NCBI GenBank assembly: GCA_037367355.1
Contig: CM074705.1
Span: forward strand, 992,001-1,056,000
Length of the DNA stretch: 64,000 nt
Source of the DNA: Neoscytalidium dimidiatum
Taxonomy: Eukaryota; Ascomycota; Dothideomycetes; Botryosphaeriales; Botryosphaeriaceae
Reading direction: 5' to 3'
The position numbers were made by a program, and so were the translations under genes. Positions 42,589-54,717 of this stretch are shown here, piece by piece; the first letter of the stretch is position 1; the number at the start of each line of letters is the position of its first letter. The notes under the pieces were generated by a model. That model ran no database searches and was not told the origin of the DNA. It saw only the letters and a program-made list of their open reading frames with translations.

Positions 42589-44403
42589 ATTGAGCTAAAG
42601 GCGACGTGGGTCAAGCGAGATCTTCCTCGAAAGCCTGCTCAAAGGCAAGTCCTTCAACGAAGAGACCAGTCGATGGCTTGCACCTTCTGGCTCTCGGGAG
42701 AAAACCCTCTTCCTTGCAAGAAAGAAAGAGGTAAAACCCTTCGCCACACGAGCATGTGCCCGGTCCAAGAGGCGCTCGTGAAGCTTCGACAAAGATCAGC
42801 AAAGGCTCTTGGTGAGTCCATGAGGTGCCTCCGAAGAGCGCTTGAGATTGACCCGTCGGACCCACCACTTCCACAAGGAGTCCGCCGCATTGTTGAAGGG
42901 TCCCTCGTTACCCAAGTAGGCGAGCCAATGGTGTCACCCGTTCAGAAGAACAGTTACTACCCAAGCCAAGAAGGCAAGGGGGACGGAGAGGAAAGGGAGT
43001 CGGTGGGAGCGGAGGAGGGGGGATTTTATACCCATTGGAAAAGGCCATGCCAACAGCACGAGGTTGGACCCTGCATAAACAAACCGCGCTAGTAATTCTG
43101 GTTGATTCGGGCTGGTCGGGCTGCTGCATGCCTCTGCCGAATGGGGAAACCACGACGTACGATATCTTTGCTTTAGCGCGAGGATGGAAGACACGCCGGC
43201 ACTGTGCATTTTCACTGGCTTCCATGGGTCGGTCACCCATGCGGACGCTGGAAGCCTGTCACATGCGCCAGACTTCCTCAGCAGAGGCAGTCACGTAGTC
43301 GCGTCAGCAACGCCTGCCCGTTAGCAAAATGCTCTTACCAGTCTGCCAACGAGTTACCCGGTATGCTAAGTACACGAACAATGCACCTTATTTTCACTCT
43401 ACTTCTGTTCTGCTTAAGTCGGTCGGTTCGGAGCAAGAGGCCTTTCCCTCCAGAACCTCCCCTTGCGTTAGATTTACAGCTTCTTTCCACTGTGACTACT
43501 ACTCCCCCTTCGGCTGCAGAAGGCCCAGTCAAGAGCCATACAGCGTTTCGACTCTCATTTGAGTCCTTGGATCGGACCTGATCAGTATGTTTAACAGGTT
43601 GCGGTGTTCTTTCTCAGCCATGCTACAGGTGAGCGATCTTTTGAGTTTCTGTTCGCGATACAGCATCACTTCAGCGACGAGCCTCCGGGGGCAACGAGCC
43701 GATGTGGGTGGTGAGCAGTAGCAGAACAAAGTACCCCTCTAGAATATATGTCTTCCATCGCGTAATAGAATAGCGCAAGCAGAGAGTAAGAAGCACAAGA
43801 CGAAGATCCGTGCCTTGAAGTCTCTCCTAATCCTACAGTTCAGCACCAGCACAAGTGGAGCTACCCTCTCTTCGTAGAACGCAATAGAGTCAGGTCAGGA
43901 ACAACCACTGCAAAATACAGAATCTTGAGCTTCGCGTTCTTGGGTCTTGGTGGTGTGGCGTGAGCCCGGGAGTGGTTCCGTGAACTCACAATTTACCCCT
44001 CTGTTGGTGAGTGTTTGGCCTTCATGCTTCATATGCATGGAACACTAGAAGGCTCGCTGAAAGTCTTTCTACGCGCTCGTGATGCTACCAAAATGGCTGG
44101 ACCTCATTTTCAGAACAGCATACCACGGTACTGGCATGAGCTCTGTACGAAGTCCTCGCAGACATGCTTTAAACACTCAACCTTGATCAGCGACATCCGC
44201 CAGAGTACGAAGAGGAGGATCCACGAGACATCGCGTCAGACCAGTGTCGTGCACCATAGGGCTGCACACGAATAGGGTGGTTGAGAGTCTAGTCTAAGTG
44301 CTAAAAAATGCTTTGGCAGCAATCAATCTCTACATATAGGTAAGGAATCCAACCAAGGGGTGAAATTGAACATCTTAAACAGAATGCTTGTCCATCGTCT
44401 ACA

Positions 44404-45425
44404 TCAGGCATTGTCATCCGCTAGATACCTATCCCTCATCTCCTCCATCCCAGCCTCCCGCCTGTTGCTCTCCCTCAGCATCACTGTGATCTCGCTTGGG
44501 TACACGACGTTGAACAACACCATGACACCCAGCATCAAGACCGCATCGAATATGTAGAGGAACACCTCATGCTTCAGCAAGTATCCATTATTGCCCATCA
44601 GATATTCAATAACCCTGAAAATCGAACGCACGAAGATCAGCATGCTGACAGTCATCAGCACCCAGAAGTGTTTGCGCCAAGGCATCGAGGCGTCGACGCT
44701 CTTGGCGGTCGGCTGAAGCTGGATGCGGCGATAGAAGAGCGTGCCCACGATCATGAAGAACCCAAAGAACGCCAGCTGGATGAATAGGCCAGCGACGACA
44801 ATCTTTTCGCCCGTGCTCATGGCTGATTCGGTCCCGCTAGCCATGATACCCGCGCCGCCGGACTGGACTAGGAAGGATATGATATCGCCGGTGACAAAGA
44901 CCTTTGTCAGCCACTTCTGCCGGATGAGCGAGTGCTGCTCGCCGTCGGTGACGAGGATGAGGCGGCCGAGGACCATGTAGACGGAAGCGGCGAAGAGAGC
45001 GGGAGCGACGAGGAGAAGAAGTGACTGCTGGATAAATGGACCGAGTGCCCATTGGTCTTTGGACGAGAGGGCGCGGCCAATGTATCCGACGAACTCAACT
45101 ATTAGATAAAGATGCACATGTCAGCAAAATGTCCTTGCTCAGAGTGTCGTACGCCGCGGTGCAATCTCGGCCGAGGAAACAAGCTCCTCTGTCGACGCTA
45201 GCCTGGCATTTTGTTCTTGAGTTGGCTCCACATACAAAGGCCGCCGATAATCAGTGGTATAAAGTACCATGTGCGTGTACGACCACATTGCCAGCAATGC
45301 CACAAGGTGGTTAGGAGAAAAGCAACAATGAATATGATAGCAGCCGGAAGGTTAGGATGGTAGCGGTACAGGACGTAGGCGTTTGGGTCATCGAGGGCAG
45401 GATGGTAGTCTGAAGAGTCAGACAT
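44404..45425 (-). CDS. RTA1-family lipid-translocating membrane protein
   Basis: Two exons, 45425-45236 and 45098-44404, with a 137-nt intron (GTATGT...AATAG), giving 294 aa. The family (RTA1, RTM1, RSB1) has seven TM segments and is linked to export or flipping of sphingoid bases and to tolerance of sterol-targeting or membrane-active compounds. Family text: NLPAAIIFIVAFLLTTLWHC; the splice restores LIIGGLFEFVGYIGRALS; then LLLVAPALFAASVYMVLGRL, TKVFVTGDIISFLVQSGGAG, IFVRSIFRVIEYLMGNNGYL and EVFLYIFDAVLMLGVMVLFN. The C-terminal tail is short and charged. The gene is divergent from the Zn2Cys6 regulator at 46549, with 1.1 kb between starts, a layout that could mean local control (inference). 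Confidence 0.92.
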
Positions 45426-46548
45426 GTTTTATGGATCAGCCTGGAATAGATATAGGAGCAAGCAACGGCGTCGACAGGAAGAAGGAGATACAGATGCAGC
45501 GACAGAATGGATAGATGGTTGTGGGATTTGTAAGTCTGACATAGATAGCCGACGGAGAGGCATGGGGATGCTAAATATACTGAAGGAAAATAGATGCGGC
45601 GTCAGCTTTCGGTCCCACTTATCAGCAATGGGCAGTGCCATCTCGTTCAGTCGGAGGCTGTGAGCAATAGGCGACGACCTGGCGCGTGTGAGCGTATCTG
45701 ATGTATAACGACGTATTCGTATGAGAGCGATGGACGAATCAGAGAGGGCGAAGAGCGAGAAAGGCGTACGAAACACGCCGAGGACGCAGGACGGCGGAGG
45801 CTAGAAGCCAAAGGGAAAAGCCATGGCTTGTCTGAGCGCAATTGCCGGATCGGTGAAAAGTGGGTCACACAGACGGCCGAGGCGGGTTGATTCTGGCGGG
45901 CCAATGATAGCGAGCCCAGTGCGAGTGGAGCTGTACGAGAGGGCAGCGGAACGGTCGGCGCGTCCATGCATCGGCGAGCGCTGTATAAAAGCTTCCCTTG
46001 GCCGCTCTTCTCCATCTGTCCTGCTACGCAAGATACCTACATGGCAACAGCTGGAAGCTTCAGGGACCCAGCTTGATTTCGGCGTGGGCAGTTGAAGCAA
46101 TTCCCCGCCGATGTAAACGTCACCAATTTCATCCAACGTCGACGTCAGGACGACTGCTTTAACTGCCCACGGACCATACTGTGCGATGATTTGAATCCCA
46201 GGACACTACGCGACACATGATACTGCGAGTTGATGGGTCATTTTCTTTCGTGAGGACGGAAGCCTTCGAGGCTTCGCAGCCGAGGAGTCGGCCTTGGGTG
46301 CGGCAACTCTGTTTCTCCGGGGCCGGAGAGTGTGTCTGGGCGAGGGCAAGGCAGCCGCCTGACATGCACGCAGAGCAGGAGCTTCCCGGTTTGCACTCGT
46401 TGGGGGGCCTCTCCGAGCACACGACACGACACGACACGACAAGACACAACGCGCGCGCCCCACATGGCAATGCAAGCCACTGCCCCCTTCCACGCTGCGT
46501 CGGGCGACTGTATGACCGTCTTGCTGCAAGCTCCAGTCCCCCGTCGCC
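45426..46548. promoter_or_regulatory. Shared 1.1-kb region between divergent RTA1 and Zn2Cys6 genes
   Basis: No gene inside; the open frames at 46159-46846 minus are antisense shadows. A pentamer repeat (ACGAC) lies near the regulator end. It must carry both promoters. I did not find a clear CGG-N-CCG pair worth calling a binding site. Confidence 0.5.
46421..46445. repeat. Four perfect ACGAC pentamer repeats plus one variant
   Basis: Short tandem tract 104 nt before the regulator ATG, probably in its leader or core promoter. Confidence 0.8.
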
Positions 46549-48308
46549 ATGTCCGATGAACCCCAGCCCAAGCGCCCTGCCACCCGGCGATCGCACAAGA
46601 AGACGCGCACCGGATGTGTCCAGTGCAAGCAGCGCCGTGTGAAAGTATGCCCCGAGTCTTTTTCCGCCGCTTTTTCGCTCCATCCACTCGCATCAAGTCC
46701 ACCAATGCTCCCCCCTGCAGCCACCCGACCCAACACTTTTCCGCCTCTGCGGCCCGCCCGTAGATCTCAACCGCCGCTAGGCCTGCCTCTGTCCCCTCCC
46801 CTCTCAGTGGCCTTACACAGTACATCAGAGCCGAGACCCTCAGCACGCCTCGATGCTTAGTCCGCCACCGGCAGACAACTCGCCCATTGTCCAGAAAGAG
46901 TGTCGGAGAATGCTCTTAGTAGGCCAATGCTCGGCCATATGACGCCCTAGCTGTCCTCCGCCCTCATGTGCTACTCAACGCGTCTGCTTCTCTAAATCTT
47001 CGTTCGATCATTGGTTGCGGGTGGACCTGAATGCCTTTTTGCGGGTGATGCTTATTCGCGAAGCCTAGCTAACTTACTCGGTAGTGCGACGAGCAGAAGC
47101 CTTCGTGTGGCAATTGCACAAAGCGAGAGCAGCAATGCAGTCTCCAATTCGTCGTCCCAAACCTACCATATAGCCGGCCTACACCTCAGAGCTCAACATT
47201 AGCAATCGCCTCAGATAATAGCAGCCGCACTCAATCGCCCGTAGCATTGGCGCCAAATATCCTACCCAATCCGACGTCACCGTATCCTGCAAATGCATCT
47301 CCTGGATCCACCTCAACCGCACTATCTTCTGCTCTTACATTTTCAGTCGAGGACATGGAGCTGCTACACCATTACACCGTTTCCACAAGTCTCACCTTCT
47401 CAACGCGATCCGACGTCCTAGAGGTTTACCGTATTGCTGCCCCCGAAATTGCCTTTTCAGACCCGCCCTTAATGCATGGTCTCCTTGCGGTTTCTGGCCT
47501 GCACCGTGCCCACTGCTGCACCGACATTGAGAAACGTCGACGCTACACCACCACCGCCACAGCGCACCAGAGCATTGCTCTAAGCGCCTTCCGCGAGCGC
47601 CTCTCTAACCTCACCCGCGAAAACTGTCCTGGAGCCTTCCTCTTCTCTGCCTGGCTGACCCTTTATGTTCTCGGCTCTATGCACCAGCTGCAAAGCGCCG
47701 ACCCTAACGCCGCTTCTGTCATCGACTTCGAGGATCCGGCCGAATGGATACGACTGATGCGTGGTGTTCCATCTATTCTTCGTCAGTCGGCAGTCTGGGC
47801 ATGGGTATCGGAGAGTCCGCTCCGGCCTATCCTCGAGCCTGGTCGCGTCACCGACGAACTCCTTTCACCGGAACTTGAGCGTCGCTTCGCAACCCTACGT
47901 CGCGTCCTCGTCGATGATCCCTTGCCCATATCGACGCCCGATCAGCCGCCGATTGATGATGAGGAGCGCAGTATCTATGCCGAGGCGTTGGCTGTACTAC
48001 AGAAATATACTGCTTTCATCCTGCGACCCTCGACTCCGGAAGGCCCGCTCGACTTGGTCGGAACAACGATGATTTGGCCGAACATCGTGCCCGATCGCTG
48101 GGTGGAGTATCTAGGGCAACACCGGCCTGGAGCTCTCGTTCTGTTAGCCCAGTTTGCGGTGCTCGTGAATAACCTGCGCGGGTTTTGGTGGGCGAAGGGC
48201 TGGGGACCGGGGCTCGTAGTCATTGCGTGGAAATTATTACCATCGGAATGGAAGTATTTGGTTGAAGAGCCTGCTGAGAGGGTCGGCTGTTCATTGCCAC
48301 CGAAATGA
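46549..48308 (+). CDS. Zn2Cys6 transcription factor
   Basis: Two exons: 46549-46644 (32 codons) and 47085-48308, giving 439 aa. The binuclear zinc cluster is completed only by splicing: GCVQCKQRRVK|CDEQKPSCGNCTKREQQC supplies all six cysteines (C23, C26, C33 and on). The intron falls directly before the third cysteine, a common site in this family, but at 440 nt it is very long (GTATGC...GGTAG). The rest is a fungal transcription-factor middle region: FSVEDMELLHHYTVSTSLTF, then DPPLMHGLLAVSGLHRAHCC, then FRERLSNLTRENCPGAFLFS and LYVLGSMHQL. It resembles sterol uptake control (Upc2-type) C-terminal regions in layout. If so, pairing with an RTA1 gene would make sense, but that is inference. The C-terminus ends GCSLPPK. 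Confidence 0.87.
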
Positions 48309-50813
48309 GGAGAGATATGATTTGGAAGAGGAGGATAAATCCCGTGCATTTCTGAATCTTGCAAACATTCTGGACCGGCGTTACTGTTTTTTCATTTCCT
48401 GATTGGTGCGAATAGAGGAGGAAATCAGGGTCTGCATTCTTTTGTAGAGATCACCCTTGAGTTGTGGGTGGACTGCTTCTCGGAAATCTCGATATATCCT
48501 TGCGTGAGTGTAATCAATTGGTGTGTCAGGAGAATTAGAATGCCAATTTTTGTCAGACGCTGTTCCCTTAGGCTATTTCTATGTACTTCCTTCCTAATTT
48601 GGTGCTCTAAGTAGAAGGAGGACTTTTATAGTCACAAGTAGGGTGGAAGTTCTCTAACGCCCTTGTTGGCAGTTGAGGATGTCGCGGATGCTGTGGAGGG
48701 GAATTGGTGGCTTGATAATGTGAGTCGATTTTAAAGTGTGTAGCTGAATGAATTGGTAGGTAGGTGTATCAACGGAAGCAATCAATTGTCTCTCCCAGGG
48801 AGACCGTACGTCAAGAGCAAGCCGGAATTCGTCTGTACAAAATTTTGGCATGCGCATGTCAACGCTCTTATCTAGGCGATGCTACGAAGGTTCAATGGAA
48901 TTGGTAGAGTGTATTGTACATTTGAGCCAAAAGTGTGCAGGATGCAGCAGCAGCACATGTCCTGTCCAGAATGTGCACGCGGCTCCTCGTATAAAGAGGG
49001 ATTCGTATTTCACAAGGCTATTGATCGTGCATTGCTTCTTGGTGATTATTAGGTACACATTCACCAGTGTCACCAATGTGAAGAGATGTTCTTAAGCCAT
49101 CACAGTATATCCAAGAGGGGCAAATTACGTCGCACAGTGGCGGTGGGTTGATCCGCTTCTGTATCGCCTTTTCGCCGGTTATATTTTCTGGGCGGCGCCA
49201 GCGCAAGGCGAATATTACCGCTTCTTTGGGCCCATTGATCCCGCATGGTCAGGCCATTCAGGAACAGGGGACAGGTGCATGGGAGGGATTGTTCATGTGG
49301 CTAGATGGGCGACGCGAGGAACAAAGACCGACACAGGTATGGCTCAATCGAGAACGAGGGATACTTTCCAAAAATGCCGCGGCAGGGCAATTTGCTGGCA
49401 GCAGAATATTACTGTCATTCAGTGCAAACCAACAACAAGGCCAAACGGAAGAGTAACGGATGATGATGCCACGAAAGCAGACTGAGATCTGAATCGCTGA
49501 GATAACTGCAAGCCTTGGTTGTTTAGCGGGTGGCCCAAAGCCAGGCATCTCTGATGGAATGGATACGAGTGGGTCCGGAGAAGCAGCAGAGGGCTTCTTC
49601 AGCCCTGTGATATACACAGCCTCTTCCTTCCACACGCCGATCAACCACGGAGTTCCTCTTTACCTTCGCAGTGATGCAGCGTCATGACCAATGAGCAATA
49701 GCTAGCTTTACGTGCAAAGTCATCAGCAGTTGTATGGTAGAGGCACGTGCAGCAAACACAGCGGACTTCCCAAACTGCGCCCTGTGGAGGTTGTTTTTCG
49801 CGCCGTGGGTGCGTCTAACTTGGCGCATCCTCCAAGTATATTTGGAAAATCAGCAGTAGCTTGTTGCATCACCGCCCGGAAGTCTGAGCCAGTCAGACAG
49901 CTGAATCGGTCGCATGAAGGCTGATTCTGCCTTATGCTGGCCATTTCGTAACGCCGAAAATTTTACCTCATACGGCGCGCGATGTGTGTTTTTGCGATGC
50001 TGCAGTGACATTCGTTGCTGTTTCGAGTCGGCTGGGCACAATGCCGTTGGCGGTGGCGGGTACTGCACTCGTGACCCGAGGAGGATTATTGCCCTGCACT
50101 GCGAGCGGCAGGCGATGGCGGCGGTGCCGGCGTGCCGAGCAGCCCACCACACCTGATGTCATTCACCGGAGCGTGGCCAAGCCTGGGCGATGGAAACAAC
50201 AGTGTTTTTTGTAGCTGCAGCTTCTGCGAGCCAGGCGCATCGCCGGGCAACAATGCCAGGCGGCGGGCTTGGGACACCGCCCTGCTGCTCAGTCCTTTTG
50301 CGGCGATGGCAATGGCATGGGATTAAAGGAAGCGGCGCGGGTTGGCGGGCGGGTGTTGGAGGACTGGCGGACGGGCGGTCGCAGCGCGCGCAACAAAGAA
50401 GCGCGATGGAGAGAGGAATGGAGGGATGGGGCGGTTTTGCACAGCCCGGTTGCTCCGTCCACGCTAGGCGGCCAAGCTTCGCCGACCCATGTTCCTGCCG
50501 CAGAACTCCCTCCCCGATTGGGTAAGACCGACCCTTGGTGAGCTCACCTCCGCATCCTTCGTGCGAGGCATCTGTCTTTCTGCCGTCCATTCACAGCGGT
50601 GCGGCTGCACTAGCTATATATCACCTGCCCCTCGCGCAAACTGTCACTCCGTTTCCCGCATTCCACTCTTCCGTATCCAGTAGCCTCACACATCTGTGGT
50701 CGCACTTAATATCCCGCCCGCAAGCCATAAAGCTTCCCCGCTCGCTCTCCCCACTTACATTCCTCCCAACCGTCGCAACCGCTGCTCCACAACACCACAT
50801 CATCAACCTCGCA
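48309..50813. other. 2.5-kb intergenic region before the SPFH gene
   Basis: No gene recognised. Short frames on both strands lack domains. The part from about 50,200 to 50,810 is GC-rich then pyrimidine-rich and reads as promoter and leader of the next gene. Confidence 0.5.
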
Positions 50814-51946
50814 ATGGATTCATCCAGCGTTCCACAGACGAATGGCAAAGCGCCCGTCTCTGACAGCACTGCTAGCTCCACCAAACGCGGTCACAATACC
50901 GGCGACCCCATTGTCAAAGTCCAGCCACCGCGCCGCGAGGATCTGCAACCCAGCTACGCGCAGGTCATCAAGCCGGACACTGAGGATGCTTCCAATCACG
51001 GCTGGTACGGTTCTATGATTGATGCCTTGGGCTCCTGCATTGGTACTCTGGGTGCCATTCCGTGCTGCATCGTCTGCCCGAACCCCTACAAGCCCGTTGG
51101 TCAGGGCAATGTCGGTCTAGTCACCAAGTTCGGTCGCTTCTCGCGCGCAGTCGATCCTGGTCTTGTCAAGGTGAATCCGCTTAGCGAGAACCTGATCCAG
51201 GTCGATGTAAAGATCCAGATAGTCGGTAAGTCGCGATACCATTCGCGTGTCATCAGGGATCCTGCCGCTAACGGATATCAATCACAGAGGTTCCCAAACA
51301 GGTCTGCATGACCAAGGACAACGTTTCGCTCTACCTGACCTCTGTTATCTACTACCGCATTACTTCGCCGCACAAGGCCGCATTTGGCATTGCCAACATT
51401 CGCCAGGCACTTGTCGAGCGCACTCAGACCACTCTCCGCCATGTAATTGGTGCCCGCGTGTTGCAGGACGTCATCGAGCGCCGCGAGGAGATTGCCGCAT
51501 CCATCCGCGAGATCATTGAGGACACCTCAGCCGCATGGGGCGTCGAGGTAGAGAGTATGCTTATAAAGGACATCATCTTCAGCCAGGAGCTCCAGGATTC
51601 GCTGTCCATGGCCGCCCAGAGCAAGCGTACTGGAGAGGCCAAGGTCATTGCCGCTCGTGCCGAAGTCGAGTCTGCCAAGCTCATGCGCCAGGCTGCAGAC
51701 ATTCTATCCAGCGCGCCTGCTATGCAGATCCGCTACCTCGAAGCCATGCAGGCGATGGCGAAGACGGCAAACAGCAAGGTCATCTTCTTGCCGGCCACCA
51801 ACCAGACCGTCCAATCGCAGCTGGCACAGGCTGACGCTGTCGGCGAGGGCCCAAGCAGGTACCGCGAGGAGGGCGCTGCCGAATATGGCAATCAGAACAC
51901 CGGCTTCAGTAAGGCTATCAATGCAGGAATGGTCGAGAACATCTAA
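50814..51946 (+). CDS. Stomatin-like SPFH/band 7 protein
   Basis: Two exons, 50814-51225 and 51288-51946, with a 62-nt intron (GTAAGT...TCACAG), giving 356 aa. The N-terminus is polar and Ser-rich. A short hydrophobic, cysteine-rich segment follows (GSCIGTLGAIPCCIVCPNPY, about 72-91), a re-entrant, probably palmitoylated membrane anchor. The SPFH domain shows GQGNVGLVTKFGRFSRAVDP, VPKQVCMTKDNVSLYLTSVI, IRQALVERTQTTLRHVIGAR, and EIIEDTSAAWGVEVESMLIK. The usual Ala/Glu-rich coiled coil comes next (GEAKVIAARAEVESAKLMRQ). Stomatin-type proteins form membrane-microdomain oligomers; a plasma-membrane or vacuolar role is likely but not shown. Confidence 0.92.
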
Positions 51947-54717
51947 ATTGTTATGACTCTGCGTCTTCAGAGGATGGAGAATCTGTATGATGCATGGAAG
52001 ATGACTTACGAGTATTAACCTCCCCACCCTTTAACCAATGAGTTCGACGGAAAGCATGGTGGATTGCGAAGGAACGAAAACTGGGAGCTTCCTATCTTTG
52101 GTTTTTTTTTTTTTTTTTTGATACCCCGACTAAGGATACCCGCTTCGTCATTCGCTTAGTTGGCCTAGCCCTCACAAGTGTACATCATTGCTATCGAAAA
52201 TGTAATTCATTCTCAATGAAATTCGTCTCGCTTAGCTCTCGTGATCCTTGTTCATTTGCTAGCTGCACACCCTCAAAAGAGATCAATGACGTCAAGATAT
52301 GCTGAGGCTATTTTTGCTAACCTAGTCGATTTTGCTTCCAGTTTTCTTGACTGCGTCTTAATTGGTGGTCGAGGTTGGCTTGATGGCTAAGCAAGTGTAT
52401 GACATGTTGATGTAGGACAGATAGATCAAGCCTCGTATCATCCTAGGCTTTGAAGGAGTGTCATTAATTATTATGTCTGATCGGATTTTCAGTCGAGCTG
52501 CTTCCGGCTCTCTTGATGTACGAGGACAGGTGGCCCATCATAGACGTGGAGAGACCGAGAATATGAATACTCATTCAGAGGCCACGAGCCAAGGGTGCAG
52601 GTCTTCGTATGGCCTCCTCTCCCCTCAAATCTCAGATGGAGTCAGTCTGACGAGGAAAGGCGAAAAATGGTCCATGATTTTATGGAACGTCTTAGATGAA
52701 TTTTTCTTGTCTACTTACGTTATCGACTCATCCGGTACTTGACGCATCATTTCTCCCTTGGGCTAGTATTGAGGATAGTATCGTTGGGTCGGGCTGACAG
52801 TTAACAAAAAATGATGCATATGCGACGATAAGTCTATGTGGTCGATCAATCGAAGGTAGGTGAGATTATTTTCTATGAATTGCAAGGTGAGGTAATTGGG
52901 AGATACGCGTAGGGTTGCCGGGGTGGGCAACACCACTAAAACTGGACATGAAGATGCGGAATGAGGGTGCGTGGACAGCAAGTCGCACCAGCAGGTAGCA
53001 TATGGAGTAGCGTGGGTATAAGAGAAGAGGATCTATGCGTAAGTACTAAACTGTGAACTGGGTGAAAGGAGGATATATAATTGCGAGTCAAGGAAGTTTT
53101 CGTCATTAGCAACGTTATCAGTTAATATCTTGGCTTACCCACCCGGTGCTAGGTACTGAGCTTCTAGTAGCCATGTGCTTTGCAATTAGCTGCTACGACC
53201 ACTGACCACGCGTTCTTTAGAGAGGCTGCGTCCGTACTTCTTTCTTGACAATCACCACTCCGTTCATATACTCTAATGGCAGCTTGCTCGAAAACCCTGA
53301 GGGCTGCCGTGTGGCGATGTGCTACAACTGGGCATGCTCGGTATTGCCAAGCTGGGCCTTGTGGCAGGGGGAGGAGGAGGAGGATAGCAAAGCCTGCAGT
53401 TTTAGAAGCATGCGAAAAGCTGTAATAGAAGCCACTAAGGCTTCCATGGTGATTTGACAGTCACTCCGAGGGCGCCCGAAGCAGCGAAGGAGGAAAGCAC
53501 GCGCCAGGTATCCACGTCGTGAAGGCGATGGCGGGCAGCTCTGCATGCCGGCAGCTTGTCTGATTGGATTTTCGCCTTGTTAGTCGAGACTGAACGAATT
53601 TCAGGTATTGCTGTTATCTGCGGCGGTCAAGGCATAGGGGAGAACCCACGCTCACAGTCAAAAGTAGGCTATCAGTGCACACATGAGATTAAGCCATCTC
53701 TCGAACCTTCCTCGCTTCCAGTGGGCAGCCATGCCCAGCCGACGATACCCTTCCATGACTTCCCGATGGCTCGTCACCATGGTACCAAAATCGATGCTAT
53801 GGTATTGGAATATCCATGGCATTCTCTGGGTGCTGGCAAAGTCGGCGCGATGAAGGCGTATTCCTGGTCCCAGATTGAGTATATATTCTCCACTCTCTTG
53901 TTTAGGAGGTCGATTGCTGATTCCAATACGGCTAAAGGGGATATTATTGTAGTTATATCTGTTGAAGATCGAAGACTCGTCTGTAGATATTTCTTGATTT
54001 AGTCGTTCCTTATTAGGTTTCGCTCTGTTCGTTTCCTTGTCTTTTGTATATTATCTGCTAGTCCTCTTGTGCCCCTTCGAGGGCTAATCCATTCACTTTT
54101 CAACAATATTCAACAGCAAGAGAAGTACTCAATGAACTGTGTTCACGGAGAAGAAACAATCTGCATAGCAAGTATTATCCGTATTATCCGGATGCAGGTT
54201 TTGGCCCATTTCGTGCAAGCGTCGAAGTAGAACATTGTATTCAAGCACAATGGTGCAGCAATAGTCTTTGAACCAATCGACCTGTCGGTGTAACCGGCCT
54301 TGGAAGCACATGGTCGGAGCCAATCTCATTCCGGGTTTGTCCAAATAGTGACGTCAGCCGGGTGGCGTTGTAGATGATTGAGCGCAACCATCGAATATTG
54401 AGCTTTGCAACGGGGACGACAATGCATGGTTACCTCCAGAATATCCAGCAGAATGAGAATGCTCTTTCTCTAAGGCAAAGTCGGCGGCGAAGGACACGGT
54501 GGCAAAGTTTGCTTCGTGACCGTAGCGGCCACAAGTTCTTGTAAGAACAAGACATTACCTCCGTCCGCTATTCTGCGGTCCCGGTCGTAGCGGCATACCC
54601 CTTACAGACGTGAACTGGGGTATTCTAAAATCTCGCCGGGCCTATCGAAAGCCATCACCAGGTCCTTGGAGCCGGAGTTTAGAGAAATTGCGATGGCAGT
54701 GATGATGCCGTTGCTGA
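51947..54717. other. 2.8-kb intergenic region with an 18-nt poly(T) tract
   Basis: Relatively AT-rich. It holds the SPFH 3' UTR and a T run at 52102-52119. A plus frame at 53556-54002 (148 codons) and a minus frame at 54129-54344 have no domain and no splice logic; not called. No tRNA or transposon seen. Confidence 0.5.
52102..52119. repeat. Poly(T) tract, 18 nt
   Basis: Longest homopolymer in the window, about 155 nt after the SPFH stop codon. Confidence 0.9.

Larger units (their letters stand above)
42079..44403. other. 2.3-kb gap with a microsatellite and an atypical segment
   Basis: Contains a possible small ORF (42217-42450 minus), an AGC/ACA microsatellite, and from about 42595 to 43990 a segment whose style differs from the rest of the window (see findings). 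No fungal gene is recognised between the WSC and RTA1 genes. Confidence 0.5.

Noticed and set aside
46159..46846. Overlapping minus-strand frames of about 175-200 codons
   Set aside because: Antisense to the zinc-cluster exon and its leader; they are driven by GC-rich sequence and the ACGAC repeat.
53556..54002. 148-codon plus-strand frame
   Set aside because: No domain, no plausible splice extension and no characteristic start context.
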